64,000 nucleotides of DNA from an uncultured Candidatus Saccharibacteria bacterium (GTDB taxonomy: Bacteria; Patescibacteriota; Saccharimonadia; Saccharimonadales; Saccharimonadaceae): contig CALGXX010000017.1 of the NCBI GenBank assembly GCA_937935245.1, forward strand, positions 21,719-85,718, read 5' to 3'. The position numbers and the translations under genes are program-made. This document shows positions 1-8,417 of this stretch, in pieces (position 1 is the first letter of the stretch; every line of letters starts with the position of its first letter). Under the pieces are notes generated by a model that was given only the letters and a program-made list of their open reading frames with translations, made no database searches and was not told the DNA's origin.

Positions 1-666
1 GTAACGGCTGGAATGAGTGAACTGGACGCTAATGATTTTGTAGCCAAGCGAATTAAAGATTTTGGCGCAGAAGCGACTTATCTTACGGATGAAGTGAAGT
101 TCCCGGGAGTGATTTGTATATCGACGAACGAACAATTGGTGCATTCTTTCCCGACCGAATATGTTTTTGAAAAGGGCGACGTGGTCAGCTTCGATTTGGT
201 GATTGGCTATCGTGGAATGAAAACGGATAGCGCTTTTACTATGGTCGTTGATGAAGAGCCTAAGGGTGCGAAGAAACATTTGTTGCACGCAACTGAACAG
301 AGTTTATATGCGGGAATTGATGCAATAACTGGCGACGGAACGCGAGTTGGCGATATTTCAGCGGGAGTGGAAGCTGTACTGAAGAAGGCCAAACTTGGTA
401 TAATCCGTGAATTGGTTGGTCATGGCGTGGGGCTGAGTATGCATATGGAGCCAGAAATTCCGAATTACGGCAGGCGAGGAACTGGTCCGATGTTGCACGC
501 TGGCGATACAATTGCAATTGAACCGATGGCGAGCTTGGGCGGTGAGAAAATTATCACCGACAGCGACGGCTGGACAATTAGTATGAAAGACGGCAGTCTG
601 GGTGCGCATTTTGAGCATACGGTATTGATTACCGAAACTGGCGCTGAAATTCTGACGAAGCTTTAA
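1..666 (+). CDS. map: Methionine aminopeptidase type I (5'-truncated)
   Basis: The open frame runs from the first base of the window, so the N-terminus lies outside; the ATG at 13 is probably internal because the in-frame residues before it (VTAG) continue the normal family sequence. The enzyme removes the initiator methionine from new proteins in the cytoplasm. Visible M24-family residues are the substrate histidine in NEQLVHSFP, the metal-binding aspartates in FDLVIGYRG and KTDSAF, the histidine in GHGVG, and the glutamates in IAIEPM and HFEHT, so the pita-bread active site is complete. The gene ends 4 bp before the stop of the convergent pilin gene. Upstream neighbours such as secY and adk are commonly found next to map but cannot be seen here. 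Confidence 0.93.
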   Translation, partial: VTAGMSELDANDFVAKRIKDFGAEATYLTDEVKFPGVICISTNEQLVHSFPTEYVFEKGDVVSFDLVIGYRGMKTDSAFTMVVDEEPKGAKKHLLHATEQSLYAGIDAITGDGTRVGDISAGVEAVLKKAKLGIIRELVGHGVGLSMHMEPEIPNYGRRGTGPMLHAGDTIAIEPMASLGGEKIITDSDGWTISMKDGSLGAHFEHTVLITETGAEILTKL

Positions 667-669
667 TTA

Positions 670-1296
670 TTAATCTGAATCTAGCGATTCGTTATCGAAA
701 TCTATCTCGGCGACTATATATCGGGGTTTGGTGGTAAGATCACCGCTACCCCATCCGCCGGCATAACTCGTTATGCCATGCTCGGCTTGCCAATCTAGAT
801 ATGTTTTTTGACTACATCTTAAATCGTCCATCTTTTTGCGCATCTGTTTTTGCTCGATTCCGTCATTATATACTTCAATGTAGAAAAATACTTTATTTTT
901 GCCACACTCTCTGTATCCAATATTATTTTTTAGCGAAGTGTCCTTTGTTGGACCATTTTTTAGGGTATTTAATAAGTTGTCTGGAAGGTAATTGGCCTGA
1001 TGCATAGCACGACCAATACCGCCGCCGTCAAACACTCTTACGCCTGAATCAGTATATCCTCCACCAGGACTATCATAGAATCCAAGCGGTTTATAATTTC
1101 TTAAAGGAACTTTATTTCCACCGGCTACGTATGACTTAAAAGCAGTTTCGACTTGATGCAATGTCTCTTTTGCGGCCGCGTCATACGCGTTCTCTCTGAA
1201 CTTAGAATATGACATGGTGGCAATTCCCGTAAGAATACCGATAACGCAAATGCCTATAATAAGCTCGACAAGAGTAAAACCGTTTATGTTTTTCAT
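670..1296 (-). CDS. Type IV pilin / pseudopilin
   Basis: Predicted 208 aa. The start is placed at the ATG at 1296 because the protein then begins MKNINGFTLVELIIG, a class III prepilin leader with cleavage after the glycine, followed by a roughly 20-residue hydrophobic helix for membrane storage and filament assembly. The C-terminal half holds a spaced cysteine pair (YRECGK and DLRCSQ) like the disulfide-bounded D-loop of pilins. No prepilin peptidase or assembly ATPase is in the window, so the gene is isolated from any pilus operon. In Saccharibacteria type IV pili are associated with motility and host contact; that role is inferred. The gene may be transcribed without a leader, from a -10 box 9 nt before the start. 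Confidence 0.85.
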   Translation of the reverse strand: MKNINGFTLVELIIGICVIGILTGIATMSYSKFRENAYDAAAKETLHQVETAFKSYVAGGNKVPLRNYKPLGFYDSPGGGYTDSGVRVFDGGGIGRAMHQANYLPDNLLNTLKNGPTKDTSLKNNIGYRECGKNKVFFYIEVYNDGIEQKQMRKKMDDLRCSQKTYLDWQAEHGITSYAGGWGSGDLTTKPRYIVAEIDFDNESLDSD

Positions 1297-1305
1297 TGTG
1301 AGGAT

Positions 1306-1334
1306 ATTGTAGCAGAAATATTTTTTGGCAGCAA
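1306..1334 (-). promoter_or_regulatory. Pilin gene promoter
   Basis: On the minus strand TTGCTG (1329-1334), a 17 bp spacer and TACAAT (1306-1311); the -10 ends 9 nt before the pilin ATG, so the mRNA would have almost no leader. Confidence 0.55.
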
Positions 1335-1347
1335 CAAGGTAATTCAC

Positions 1348-1377
1348 TTGCCAAATTATAGACATAACCTGTATAAT
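1348..1377 (+). promoter_or_regulatory. ftsA promoter (leaderless)
   Basis: TTGCCA (1348-1353), 18 bp spacer, TATAAT (1372-1377). Only 7 nt separate the -10 from the ftsA ATG, placing the expected transcription start at or next to the start codon. It lies close to the divergent pilin promoter. Confidence 0.7.
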
Positions 1378-1384
1378 AGAGCTT

Positions 1385-2611
1385 ATGCAGGAGCAATCTC
1401 GATATGTGGTAGGAATTGATATTGGCACGAAAAACGTGCGCTGTGTCGTTGGCTATATTGACACAGAAAATGGTGCGCCAAAAATTGTTGGCGTCGGTGA
1501 AGCGTCGAATAGTGGAATGCGAAAGGGAACTGTGACGAATTTGAGTGGTCCAGCTGAAGCTATTGATAAGGCTCTGGAGCCCGCTGAACGAATGAGCGGT
1601 CATCAGATTAACGCAGCCACATTGAGCATTAACGGATCTCATTTACTAAGCACAAAAGCCGACGGAATGATTACTGTTGGAACCATTAATAATGAAGTTA
1701 CTCATGATGATATATTGAGGCTGGAAGAAGTTGCTACGACTGGAAAAGTGCCACAGAATAGAGAGATTTTAGATATTATTGCGCACGCGTATAGGTTGGA
1801 TGGCCAGGACAATATTAAAGATCCAATTGGTATGACTGGCGCGCGTTTGGAAATTAGGGCGAATGTTGTGTCTGGTTTGGTTCCACACATTACTAATTTG
1901 CAGAAGTCTGCGGAAATGGCTAAGGTTGAGGCTGTATCTGTTGTTCCGTCGGTTTTGGCGGCAGCTCAATCCGTTCTTACAGAAAGTCAGCGTGAAAATG
2001 GCGTTGCGGTTATTGATTTTGGTGCAGCAACTACAGGAATTGCCATTTACGAAGAGGGCGATTTGCAACATCTGGCGGTTATCCCAATGGGCGGTCAGAA
2101 TGTAACGAACGATTTGGCTATTGGACTCAGGACGGATCCGGAAATTGCGGAAGTTGTGAAATTGGCGCATGCGAGATTTGGCGGCGACGTTTTGGGTGAA
2201 GTTGAAACGAAGGTTGAAAAGCAGACGTATAAGTTTAACCAAGAAGAAATTGACGAGATTGTTCAAGCGCGATATGAAGAGATTTTTGAAGCAATTGCTA
2301 AAGAACTGAAGCGAGCTGGACGATTAGGAAAGCTACCGAGCGGTGTTGTGTTGGTTGGCGGTGCGGCGAAAGTCAAGGGTATGGTGGAGTTTACGAAAGA
2401 TCAATTGAGTGTGGCGGCACGCTTGGGTGTTCCGGCTGGCTATAGCGGAGTTAGCGATGAAGTGAAAGGCGCGGAGTTTTCAGCTGCGGTTGGTCTGATG
2501 TTGATCGACTCTATGGGTATTTCGCAGCAGATAAAACCGATAGTTGGCGCAAATGATGTCACTAAAAAAGCTGGCGGTTTACTCAAAAATATTTTCGCTA
2601 GATTTAAATAA
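1385..2611 (+). CDS. ftsA: Cell division protein FtsA
   Basis: Predicted 408 aa, normal for FtsA. This actin-like ATPase tethers FtsZ filaments to the membrane and recruits the divisome. Actin-fold phosphate-binding segments are visible near the start (VVGIDIGTKNVRC) and in the middle (VAVIDFGAATTG), with an adenosine-motif-like VVLVGGAAKVKG near residue 320. The last 15 residues (KKAGGLLKNIFARFK) form the amphipathic membrane-targeting helix expected at the FtsA C-terminus. The ATG follows TATAAT by 7 nt and has no Shine-Dalgarno sequence, pointing to leaderless translation. ftsZ follows 37 bp downstream with its own -10 box and ribosome binding site. Confidence 0.95.
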   Translation: MQEQSRYVVGIDIGTKNVRCVVGYIDTENGAPKIVGVGEASNSGMRKGTVTNLSGPAEAIDKALEPAERMSGHQINAATLSINGSHLLSTKADGMITVGTINNEVTHDDILRLEEVATTGKVPQNREILDIIAHAYRLDGQDNIKDPIGMTGARLEIRANVVSGLVPHITNLQKSAEMAKVEAVSVVPSVLAAAQSVLTESQRENGVAVIDFGAATTGIAIYEEGDLQHLAVIPMGGQNVTNDLAIGLRTDPEIAEVVKLAHARFGGDVLGEVETKVEKQTYKFNQEEIDEIVQARYEEIFEAIAKELKRAGRLGKLPSGVVLVGGAAKVKGMVEFTKDQLSVAARLGVPAGYSGVSDEVKGAEFSAAVGLMLIDSMGISQQIKPIVGANDVTKKAGGLLKNIFARFK

Positions 2612-2615
2612 ATGA

Positions 2616-2621
2616 TATACT
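2616..2621 (+). promoter_or_regulatory. Putative ftsZ -10 box
   Basis: TGATATACT (extended -10 form) just after the ftsA stop; ftsZ starts 27 nt downstream behind an AGAGGGA ribosome binding site, so this would be a leadered transcript. Confidence 0.45.
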
Positions 2622-2648
2622 TTATGTAAGGATTAAGAGAGGGAATAT

Positions 2649-3842
2649 ATGCCGCAAATACAACCAAGTGAAGTTCAAACATTTGCCAGCATAAAAGTCG
2701 TCGGTGTCGGCGGTGCTGGTGGTTCAGCTATTAACCGAATGAAAGATGCTGGTCTAACTGGCGTTCAGTTCATTGCTATGAATACGGATGCCCAGGCGTT
2801 GCATAATTCGAAGGCTGACATAAAAATTCATCTTGGTCGTGATGCAACTAATGGCTTGGGTGCCGGTGCCGACCCTACCGTCGGCGAGGCTGCAGCTAAT
2901 GAATCTCGCGACGAAATCAGGGAAGCGCTAGAAGGCGCGGATATGGTGTTTGTGACAATTGGTGCTGGTGGTGGAACTGGTTCTGGTGCTGGTTATGTTG
3001 TGGCAGAAGTGGCACGTGAACTAGGCATTTTGGTAGTTGGCGTGGCAACTCGACCGTTTAGCTTTGAAGGCGAGAAGCGTCGAGTAAATGCAGACTGGGC
3101 AATCTCTCACTTGGGTCGTGAAGTTGATACTTTGATTACGATTCCAAATGACAGATTATTGCAGACGATTGATCGCCGAACGCCGCTACTGGAAACGTTT
3201 AAGATTGCCGATGATGTTTTGAGGCAGGGTGTTCAAGGTATTTCTGAACTGATTACTGAGCACGGTTTGATTAACCTTGACTTTGCTGACGTTAAGGCGA
3301 TTATGAGCAATGCTGGTTCAGCATTGATGGGAATTGGGCGAGCGAGTGGTGACGACCGAGCGGTTCAGGCGGCACAGCAGGCTATTGAAAGTCCGTTGAT
3401 TGAGGTGTCGATTGATGGCGCCAAGGGTGTGTTATTCAATGTAACTGGTGGCTATGACATGAGTATGGCGGAAATTCAGGAAGCCGCAGAAATTATTACT
3501 AGTGCTGTTAGTCCAAATGCCAACATTATTTTTGGTGCGACCTTGAAGCCAGAAATGGAAGACGAGCTGGTTATTACGGTGATTGCGACAGGATTTGATA
3601 GCGATACATTCCGCCAGCAGGAAGTTAGTTTGACTGTAGGCGACGACACGAAACCTGCCGAAACAGAAGTTGATGACGAAATGGTTAAAAATATTGACCT
3701 AGAGTTGGACAAGGAAGAATCTGCCGAAAGTTTTTCGACTGAGCCAGAAACTAATATTTGGGAAAATCCAACCGTTGAAGCTGACGATGATGAGGATGAT
3801 ACGCCGGCATTTCTGAGGCGACGAAAGAAGAACAAGGAGTAG
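2649..3842 (+). CDS. ftsZ: Cell division protein FtsZ
   Basis: Predicted 397 aa. This tubulin-like GTPase forms the division ring. Visible are the N-terminal nucleotide-binding VVGVGGAGGSAINRM, the tubulin signature as GAGGGTGSGAG near residue 105, the synergy-loop region around NLDFADVKAIM, and the FtsZ C-terminal beta domain. Residues from about 325 are an acidic, Ser/Glu/Asp-rich linker, followed by a conserved-tail-like TPAFLRRRKKNKE that probably contacts FtsA. Gly-Ser replaces the more common Gly-Thr in the signature (GGGTGSG). nrdR follows after 5 bp, suggesting co-transcription. Confidence 0.96.
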   Translation: MPQIQPSEVQTFASIKVVGVGGAGGSAINRMKDAGLTGVQFIAMNTDAQALHNSKADIKIHLGRDATNGLGAGADPTVGEAAANESRDEIREALEGADMVFVTIGAGGGTGSGAGYVVAEVARELGILVVGVATRPFSFEGEKRRVNADWAISHLGREVDTLITIPNDRLLQTIDRRTPLLETFKIADDVLRQGVQGISELITEHGLINLDFADVKAIMSNAGSALMGIGRASGDDRAVQAAQQAIESPLIEVSIDGAKGVLFNVTGGYDMSMAEIQEAAEIITSAVSPNANIIFGATLKPEMEDELVITVIATGFDSDTFRQQEVSLTVGDDTKPAETEVDDEMVKNIDLELDKEESAESFSTEPETNIWENPTVEADDDEDDTPAFLRRRKKNKE

Positions 3843-3847
3843 ATAAA

Positions 3848-4303
3848 ATGGTGTTTAATATCGGCAATAGCCGCGTTATTGAATCACGCGAAGTTTCTGA
3901 CGGTGCCGCAATTCGACGTCGCAGAGAAACTCCAGATGGCAAGCGATTTACTACGTATGAGCGAGTTGAAAAACCGAATCTAGCGGTGATAAAGAAAAAT
4001 GGCGATCGTGAGCTGTTTGACCGAGTGAAATTGGCGAATTCTACGCGTCGTTCGGTCGGAAAATTCTTTAAGTCTGACGAGGAAGTCGATAATATCATTA
4101 CGGCGGTTGAAGATTCTTTATACGCGCTGGGCGAATCGGAAGTTACGTCAAAACAGATTGGCGATCAAGTTTTGGACGAGCTAGAAAAACGTAACGAAGT
4201 GGCGTATGTTCGTTTTGCCAGTGTTTTTTATGAGTTTAAGACGCTGGATGATTTTGTAGAGATTTTAGCAAAGCGACGCAGTAAGGGCGAGCGGGAATTG
4301 TAA
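3848..4303 (+). CDS. nrdR: NrdR-like ATP-cone regulator lacking the zinc ribbon cysteines
   Basis: Predicted 151 aa, the usual NrdR length. NrdR represses ribonucleotide reductase genes, sensing (d)ATP through an ATP-cone. The match is clear: AAIRRRRE, KRFTTYERVE, then the ATP-cone start AVIKKNGDRELFDRVKL and a C-terminal VAYVRFASVFYEF. The N-terminal zinc ribbon normally has two CxxC pairs; here the first is replaced by MVFNIGNSRVIESR and the second by RRETPDGKRF, and the whole protein has no cysteine. Start support is good (AAGGAG before the ATG) and upstream sequence is ftsZ, so no missing exon-like segment exists. DNA binding, if kept, must be metal-independent. Its stop overlaps the next start by one base (TAATG). 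Confidence 0.82.
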   Translation: MVFNIGNSRVIESREVSDGAAIRRRRETPDGKRFTTYERVEKPNLAVIKKNGDRELFDRVKLANSTRRSVGKFFKSDEEVDNIITAVEDSLYALGESEVTSKQIGDQVLDELEKRNEVAYVRFASVFYEFKTLDDFVEILAKRRSKGEREL

Positions 4304-4560
4304 TGCGAGTAGTTGTGATTTATCGTTCGGAAAGCGATTATGCGCGCCAAGTCTCAGACTTTTTGCGTGATTTTAGCCGACAAACTGGTCAGGTTTTAGA
4401 GGAGATGAGTCCTGATTCTGCAGAAGGCAACAATTTTTGCGAAGTGTATGACATTGTGGAGTATCCAACAATTATCGCGCTGAGTGACAGTGGTCAATTA
4501 CAGAACCTTTGGCGTGGTCTGCCGCTACCAACAATTAGTGAAGTGAGTTTTTATGTTTAA
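4303..4560 (+). CDS. Small thioredoxin-fold protein without CxxC
   Basis: Predicted 85 aa. The opening beta strand MRVVVIYRSESDYARQV and the later VEYPTIIALSDSGQ resemble a glutaredoxin/thioredoxin fold, with the family's cis-proline context in EYPT and a trailing W-R-G strand. The usual CxxC is absent; one cysteine (NNFCEVYD) remains. It is translationally coupled on both sides: its start overlaps the nrdR stop and its end overlaps the VKOR gene by 8 bp. The position beside VKOR suggests a partner or adaptor in thiol chemistry, but catalysis is unlikely without the cysteine pair. Fold assignment is by eye. Confidence 0.6.
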   Translation: MRVVVIYRSESDYARQVSDFLRDFSRQTGQVLEEMSPDSAEGNNFCEVYDIVEYPTIIALSDSGQLQNLWRGLPLPTISEVSFYV

Positions 4561-5161
4561 TAAAATCAGAAACTGGCTGTTCCACGAAGACTCGAAAAAG
4601 CAAAATTTGGCGGCGTTTATAATGCTTCTCGGTAGTGGATTGGGATTATTGGCGTCATTCGTATTATCTATTGAAGCCTTAGAACTAGCAAAAAACTCTC
4701 ATGCTGTATTAAGCTGCGATTTTAGCTCGGCCCTGAGCTGTTCGGCGGTGGCTAATCATTGGTCGGCGGCTATTTTAGGATTTCCAAACAGTTTCATCGG
4801 TGTGATGACTTTGCCTGTTATGGTAACAATTGCAGTGGCGTTGTTGGCGGGAGCAAAGTTCCCGAAGTGGTTTATGCAGGCGGCGCAGGCTGGCGCTATC
4901 ATCGGAATGATATTTGCTATTTGGATGTTTTATATGAGCTACGTCGAAATTGGTGTGCTTTGTCCGTGGTGTTTGACTTTAGATCTTGGAATGCTGATGA
5001 TTATGTTCGGTTTGACACGCTATAATGTTTTGCAAAAAAATATCTCTTGTCGATGTATGCAGAAGGTTGTTGGTGGCGGATATGATGCGCTTGTTGTGGT
5101 GTCGCTGGTCGTCGCGGTAATTGTCGCGATAATCGCCAAATTTGGCAGTCAATTGTTCTAG
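4553..5161 (+). CDS. VKOR-family membrane thiol oxidoreductase
   Basis: Predicted 202 aa with about five hydrophobic segments. It carries the VKOR signatures: a loop CDFSSALSCSAV with the shuttle cysteines, GFPNSFIGV matching the conserved (G)-P-N-S/A region, and the quinone-site CxxC in LCPWCLT. In bacteria lacking DsbB, VKOR reoxidises a thioredoxin-like partner and so drives disulfide formation in exported proteins, passing electrons to quinone. No fused Trx domain is present; the preceding 85 aa Trx-like protein lacks CxxC, so the periplasmic-type partner must be elsewhere. The cysteine-rich surface proteins that begin 72 bp downstream are plausible substrates (inference). Confidence 0.88.
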   Translation: MFNKIRNWLFHEDSKKQNLAAFIMLLGSGLGLLASFVLSIEALELAKNSHAVLSCDFSSALSCSAVANHWSAAILGFPNSFIGVMTLPVMVTIAVALLAGAKFPKWFMQAAQAGAIIGMIFAIWMFYMSYVEIGVLCPWCLTLDLGMLMIMFGLTRYNVLQKNISCRCMQKVVGGGYDALVVVSLVVAVIVAIIAKFGSQLF

Positions 5162-5233
5162 TTTTGCTTGCTTTATGCAAAGTGCTTATGGTATATTTAT
5201 GATGTATATTTATGCTCAATCTATACCACCACT

Positions 5234-7654
5234 ATGGAACATAATAGAACGTTATCAATAATAAAAGACCGTAAAGCCAAGAGATTTTTTATCCTTGGCG
5301 GTTTTATTGTCGTTAGCGCAGCTTTAGGATTTATGTTTTTGAGCTCTCAGCAAAGTCGTGCGACCATTCCTAGTGGTGGCAAGCAGATTGAAGTGGGGCA
5401 AGTTTCTTATCGATTGTACGAATCGTCCAGTAGTGTTAATCCAGGCAGTCCGCTTGCAAATACCAACACCGCTGCCACGTTACCAAAAGTCGGCGCTGAT
5501 TTTCGGTTGCGGGTTGGTCTGCAAAATAAGAGTGCATATTTTAAAAAATTAGCTGAATACGGAAGCGGGTATGAGCATAGCTGCGCCATTATGTCGGATA
5601 ACAGTGCTTACTGTTGGGGTAATGGTCAGTATGGAGTTCTTGGCACTAATTCAACCACCTCATCAACGACTCCAGTACCTGTATATACACAAGACGTGCT
5701 CAATGGGAAAACCGTCAAACAGATTACCACTGGTTATTATCACACTTGTGTAATCGCTTCTGATAATAAAGATTATTGTTGGGGCTATGGCACAGCTGGA
5801 AGACTAGGGAATAGTGGTATAGTTCAGAGGAATGCTCCGTATCCAGTTATAGAGACCGCGACTACAGTCATCTCTCAGATTGCGGCGGGTAATGAGCATA
5901 CTTGTTCGCTTAACTCGGAGGGGAAATTATACTGTTGGGGCAGAGGTATAAATGGAGAATTGGGTCGTGATGTTTTCTTAGGCTCAACCACGCCAACGGC
6001 GGTTAATATGAGTAACTTTGGAACAGAGTCGGTTAAGCAGGTTGTGGCAGGAGATAAATTCACGTGCGCTTTGACGGTTGAAGGCAAAGTATCCTGCTGG
6101 GGGTCTAATGCTACGGGAAGGACTGGAGTAGGACTTGCTACTGTTAGAACTCAGTATCCTACTGAAGTCAAAGGTTTTAATGGGAAAAAAGTTGAGTCAA
6201 TATCTGCTGGTGATTCACATGCTTGTGCTGTTATTTCTGGTGGTCAAGAAGTGTATTGTTGGGGAAAAAATGACAAGGGTCAGTTGGGTGTTACAGCGAT
6301 GGGTTATAGAAATATTGCTTCAAGAGTTCCTTTTGGCAGTAGTGTCCTTTCTGGAGGGAAGACTATTAAAAATGTTTACGCTGGCAGTGAGTTCACGTGT
6401 ATGGTATTAAACACTGGCGAAATTTATTGTTGGGGTGATAATTCTAATGGTCAAATGGGTAGTGGGGCTGCTACAGGATTTTTGCCCTCTCCCGTAAAAG
6501 TGAATATCCCATTTGCGAGTTCCGGTGAAACTTCTATGTATGCAGGTAAAGACTTTTTATGCGCTTTACGTACGGGTGAGATGTATTGTTGGGGTAATAA
6601 TAACAAGGGTCAGGTAGGAAATGGTCAGTCGAGCAATAGTCCTGTTACGCGCCCTACGTTAATCGCACCTACAGGGGGAACCATTGAATCTGCGTCAATG
6701 AAGCTGCGTGTCGAATATGCAAAAAAAGGCAGCGCGGCAACTTGTTCGGCGGTAAGTAGTTCAGATTGGCAAGTCGTGACCGGAGTGTCAAAACTTGCTT
6801 ATTCTGCGAGCGGTCCCGCTGACGGCACTAATATCAATAGCAACTCGACTGATCCAAAACTGCCATCAGGAGCTATCGCTTCTCGACCTCAAAGTCTGGT
6901 GAGAAAAAGCGGAGTGGCTGGAGCGTTCACGAATGCGCAAAAAATATCTGCTGGCGAAGTGGGCGTGTGGGATTTGGCGCTTGTTGATAAGGGGCTTGAT
7001 AGGAACGAAAGTTATTGTGTCCGCGTAGCAACCGACACGACTGCCGCTCCTGGGTCCAGTATTGATAACTACACAATGTATCCAGAATTTAAGACCGCTC
7101 CTGGGTCATTAGACATTCGGTTTAGGGATAATGCTGGCGCTACGGTCGCGAATCCTGGTACGAAGTTTGATAACTCGACTATGAGTAATAGCAGCGTAGC
7201 CACCAGCGCTTTCTTGTCCAACTCGAGCTCGAAGCAAATTGAAGTGACGAATACACAGACCAGCTCTGGGTGGAGCGTTGTGTTGTCGGCGTCTGACGGT
7301 GCGACCGCCAAGTGGAAGAGAACTGGCGGCACAGAGTCGTATATGTTCAACGGCACTAATGGCGATCAGGGATTTCTGTCTGTCAATTTTGGTACATCAT
7401 CCGTCTTAGCTTCGGGCAATTCATTGAGCGGTTCAACTTGCCAAACATCAGGAATATCAAAGGGCGTTGATTCTCAATTTAAGGTAGGGACTGCTACGGC
7501 TAACGGCGTTACATTGATGAGCAGCAGCGGGTCAACTGGACAATTGGGGTGCGCATTTTTACTACAGAACGTTCGATTAAACCAGACTATTCCAGCATAT
7601 CAAAAACCAGGAACTTATGAATTGCCAATGACATTAACGGTAACAGCACAGTAA
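5234..7654 (+). CDS. Exported seven-blade RCC1 propeller with C-terminal WxL-like domain
   Basis: Predicted 806 aa from the ATG at 5234 (weak TATACC 6 nt upstream; no clear ribosome site). One N-terminal transmembrane helix or uncleaved signal (about residues 18-37) precedes the exported part. Residues about 110-465 hold seven RCC1 repeats of the form G-x-x-H/F-x-C ... Y/S-C-W-G ... G-x-x-G, the number needed for a closed propeller. Each repeat has one Cys pair (117/127, 172/182, 224/234, 278/288, 331/342, 389/399, 443/452), suggesting one disulfide per blade. Four more cysteines follow. The last ~170 residues have GWSVVL and end TIPAYQKPGTYELPM, matching the small WxL-like protein downstream. 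Probably a large surface adhesin; the ligand is unknown. Confidence 0.83.
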   Translation: MEHNRTLSIIKDRKAKRFFILGGFIVVSAALGFMFLSSQQSRATIPSGGKQIEVGQVSYRLYESSSSVNPGSPLANTNTAATLPKVGADFRLRVGLQNKSAYFKKLAEYGSGYEHSCAIMSDNSAYCWGNGQYGVLGTNSTTSSTTPVPVYTQDVLNGKTVKQITTGYYHTCVIASDNKDYCWGYGTAGRLGNSGIVQRNAPYPVIETATTVISQIAAGNEHTCSLNSEGKLYCWGRGINGELGRDVFLGSTTPTAVNMSNFGTESVKQVVAGDKFTCALTVEGKVSCWGSNATGRTGVGLATVRTQYPTEVKGFNGKKVESISAGDSHACAVISGGQEVYCWGKNDKGQLGVTAMGYRNIASRVPFGSSVLSGGKTIKNVYAGSEFTCMVLNTGEIYCWGDNSNGQMGSGAATGFLPSPVKVNIPFASSGETSMYAGKDFLCALRTGEMYCWGNNNKGQVGNGQSSNSPVTRPTLIAPTGGTIESASMKLRVEYAKKGSAATCSAVSSSDWQVVTGVSKLAYSASGPADGTNINSNSTDPKLPSGAIASRPQSLVRKSGVAGAFTNAQKISAGEVGVWDLALVDKGLDRNESYCVRVATDTTAAPGSSIDNYTMYPEFKTAPGSLDIRFRDNAGATVANPGTKFDNSTMSNSSVATSAFLSNSSSKQIEVTNTQTSSGWSVVLSASDGATAKWKRTGGTESYMFNGTNGDQGFLSVNFGTSSVLASGNSLSGSTCQTSGISKGVDSQFKVGTATANGVTLMSSSGSTGQLGCAFLLQNVRLNQTIPAYQKPGTYELPMTLTVTAQ

Positions 7655-7662
7655 GGTTGAGT

Positions 7663-8358
7663 ATGAAAAATAGAGTAAAAAAATTATTCATCATCATAAC
7701 ACTACTAGCTACTTTGAGTAGTCCTTATTTGGCTTTCGCGGATTCGTCGGCTAATTCTAATTTGTCACAGGTGATTACTGATTGCGCCCATGATTCCCTG
7801 GAAACTGGCAGCCAGATGAATGAGTCAATTTGTCCGATTTTTCCGCCAAAGTTCTCTAAATTTGATTTGGTAAATGGGAAAGATTTGTTGGTATATGGCG
7901 TTTATGACGCGGTGCATACGGTAGCCAATCCCGCGACGGGTCAGCACGATTTGAAGGTTGAGTTTGGTGGTAGGACTTTTATTTTGGGACGGGACAGCGA
8001 GCTTAAAGTTAACGGAAATGTATGGGTGTTGGATTTTTCAAATTGGCAGAATAATCATCCAGGTGATAATTTTATGCCGCCAGCTCCAGAACATACCTAT
8101 AATGGTCGTGTTACGACTAAGCTGAAGGCTAATGCAACATCTACGGAAGTAGTGCGGTTTGCTGATTTTTCATTTACGACTCCGAAAAAGACCATTGAAG
8201 ATGTTATTGTTATCCCGAAGATTGTTAAAGAGATAAGTAAGGCTTTGGCTAATACGGGAATTAATTTATGGATGATTATGACTGCTGGTATTGGTGTAAT
8301 TGTTGCGGCGTTCATTATGTTATTTATTGTTAAAAAACAGAAAAAGAGGGATGAATGA
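7663..8358 (+). CDS. Surface protein with LANTG sortase-type anchor
   Basis: Predicted 231 aa. The start is taken at ATG 7663, not the in-frame TTG two codons earlier, because an AAGG element precedes it suitably. The N-terminus is a signal peptide (basic, then IIITLLATLSSPYLAFA before DSSANS). The C-terminus has LANTG at about 195-199, a hydrophobic helix of about 23 residues and the basic tail VKKQKKRDE: the three-part sorting signal. LAxTG is the motif of class E sortases rather than LPxTG. Two cysteines in the mature N-terminal region may form a disulfide. The position, 8 bp after the propeller gene, suggests one transcript and corresponds to the small LPxTG protein of csc clusters. No sortase is in the window. 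Confidence 0.75.
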   Translation: MKNRVKKLFIIITLLATLSSPYLAFADSSANSNLSQVITDCAHDSLETGSQMNESICPIFPPKFSKFDLVNGKDLLVYGVYDAVHTVANPATGQHDLKVEFGGRTFILGRDSELKVNGNVWVLDFSNWQNNHPGDNFMPPAPEHTYNGRVTTKLKANATSTEVVRFADFSFTTPKKTIEDVIVIPKIVKEISKALANTGINLWMIMTAGIGVIVAAFIMLFIVKKQKKRDE

Positions 8359-8417
8359 AAAAATAACCACAGTAATTATTAGCATAATAAATTAAATCAA
8401 TTAAGTAAGGAGAAAAA

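Noticed and set aside
5168..5233. Upstream extension of the RCC1 protein (in-frame frame before ATG 5234)
   Set aside because: The extra 22 residues would precede the membrane helix without a ribosome site, and a -10-like TATACC lies 6 nt before ATG 5234.
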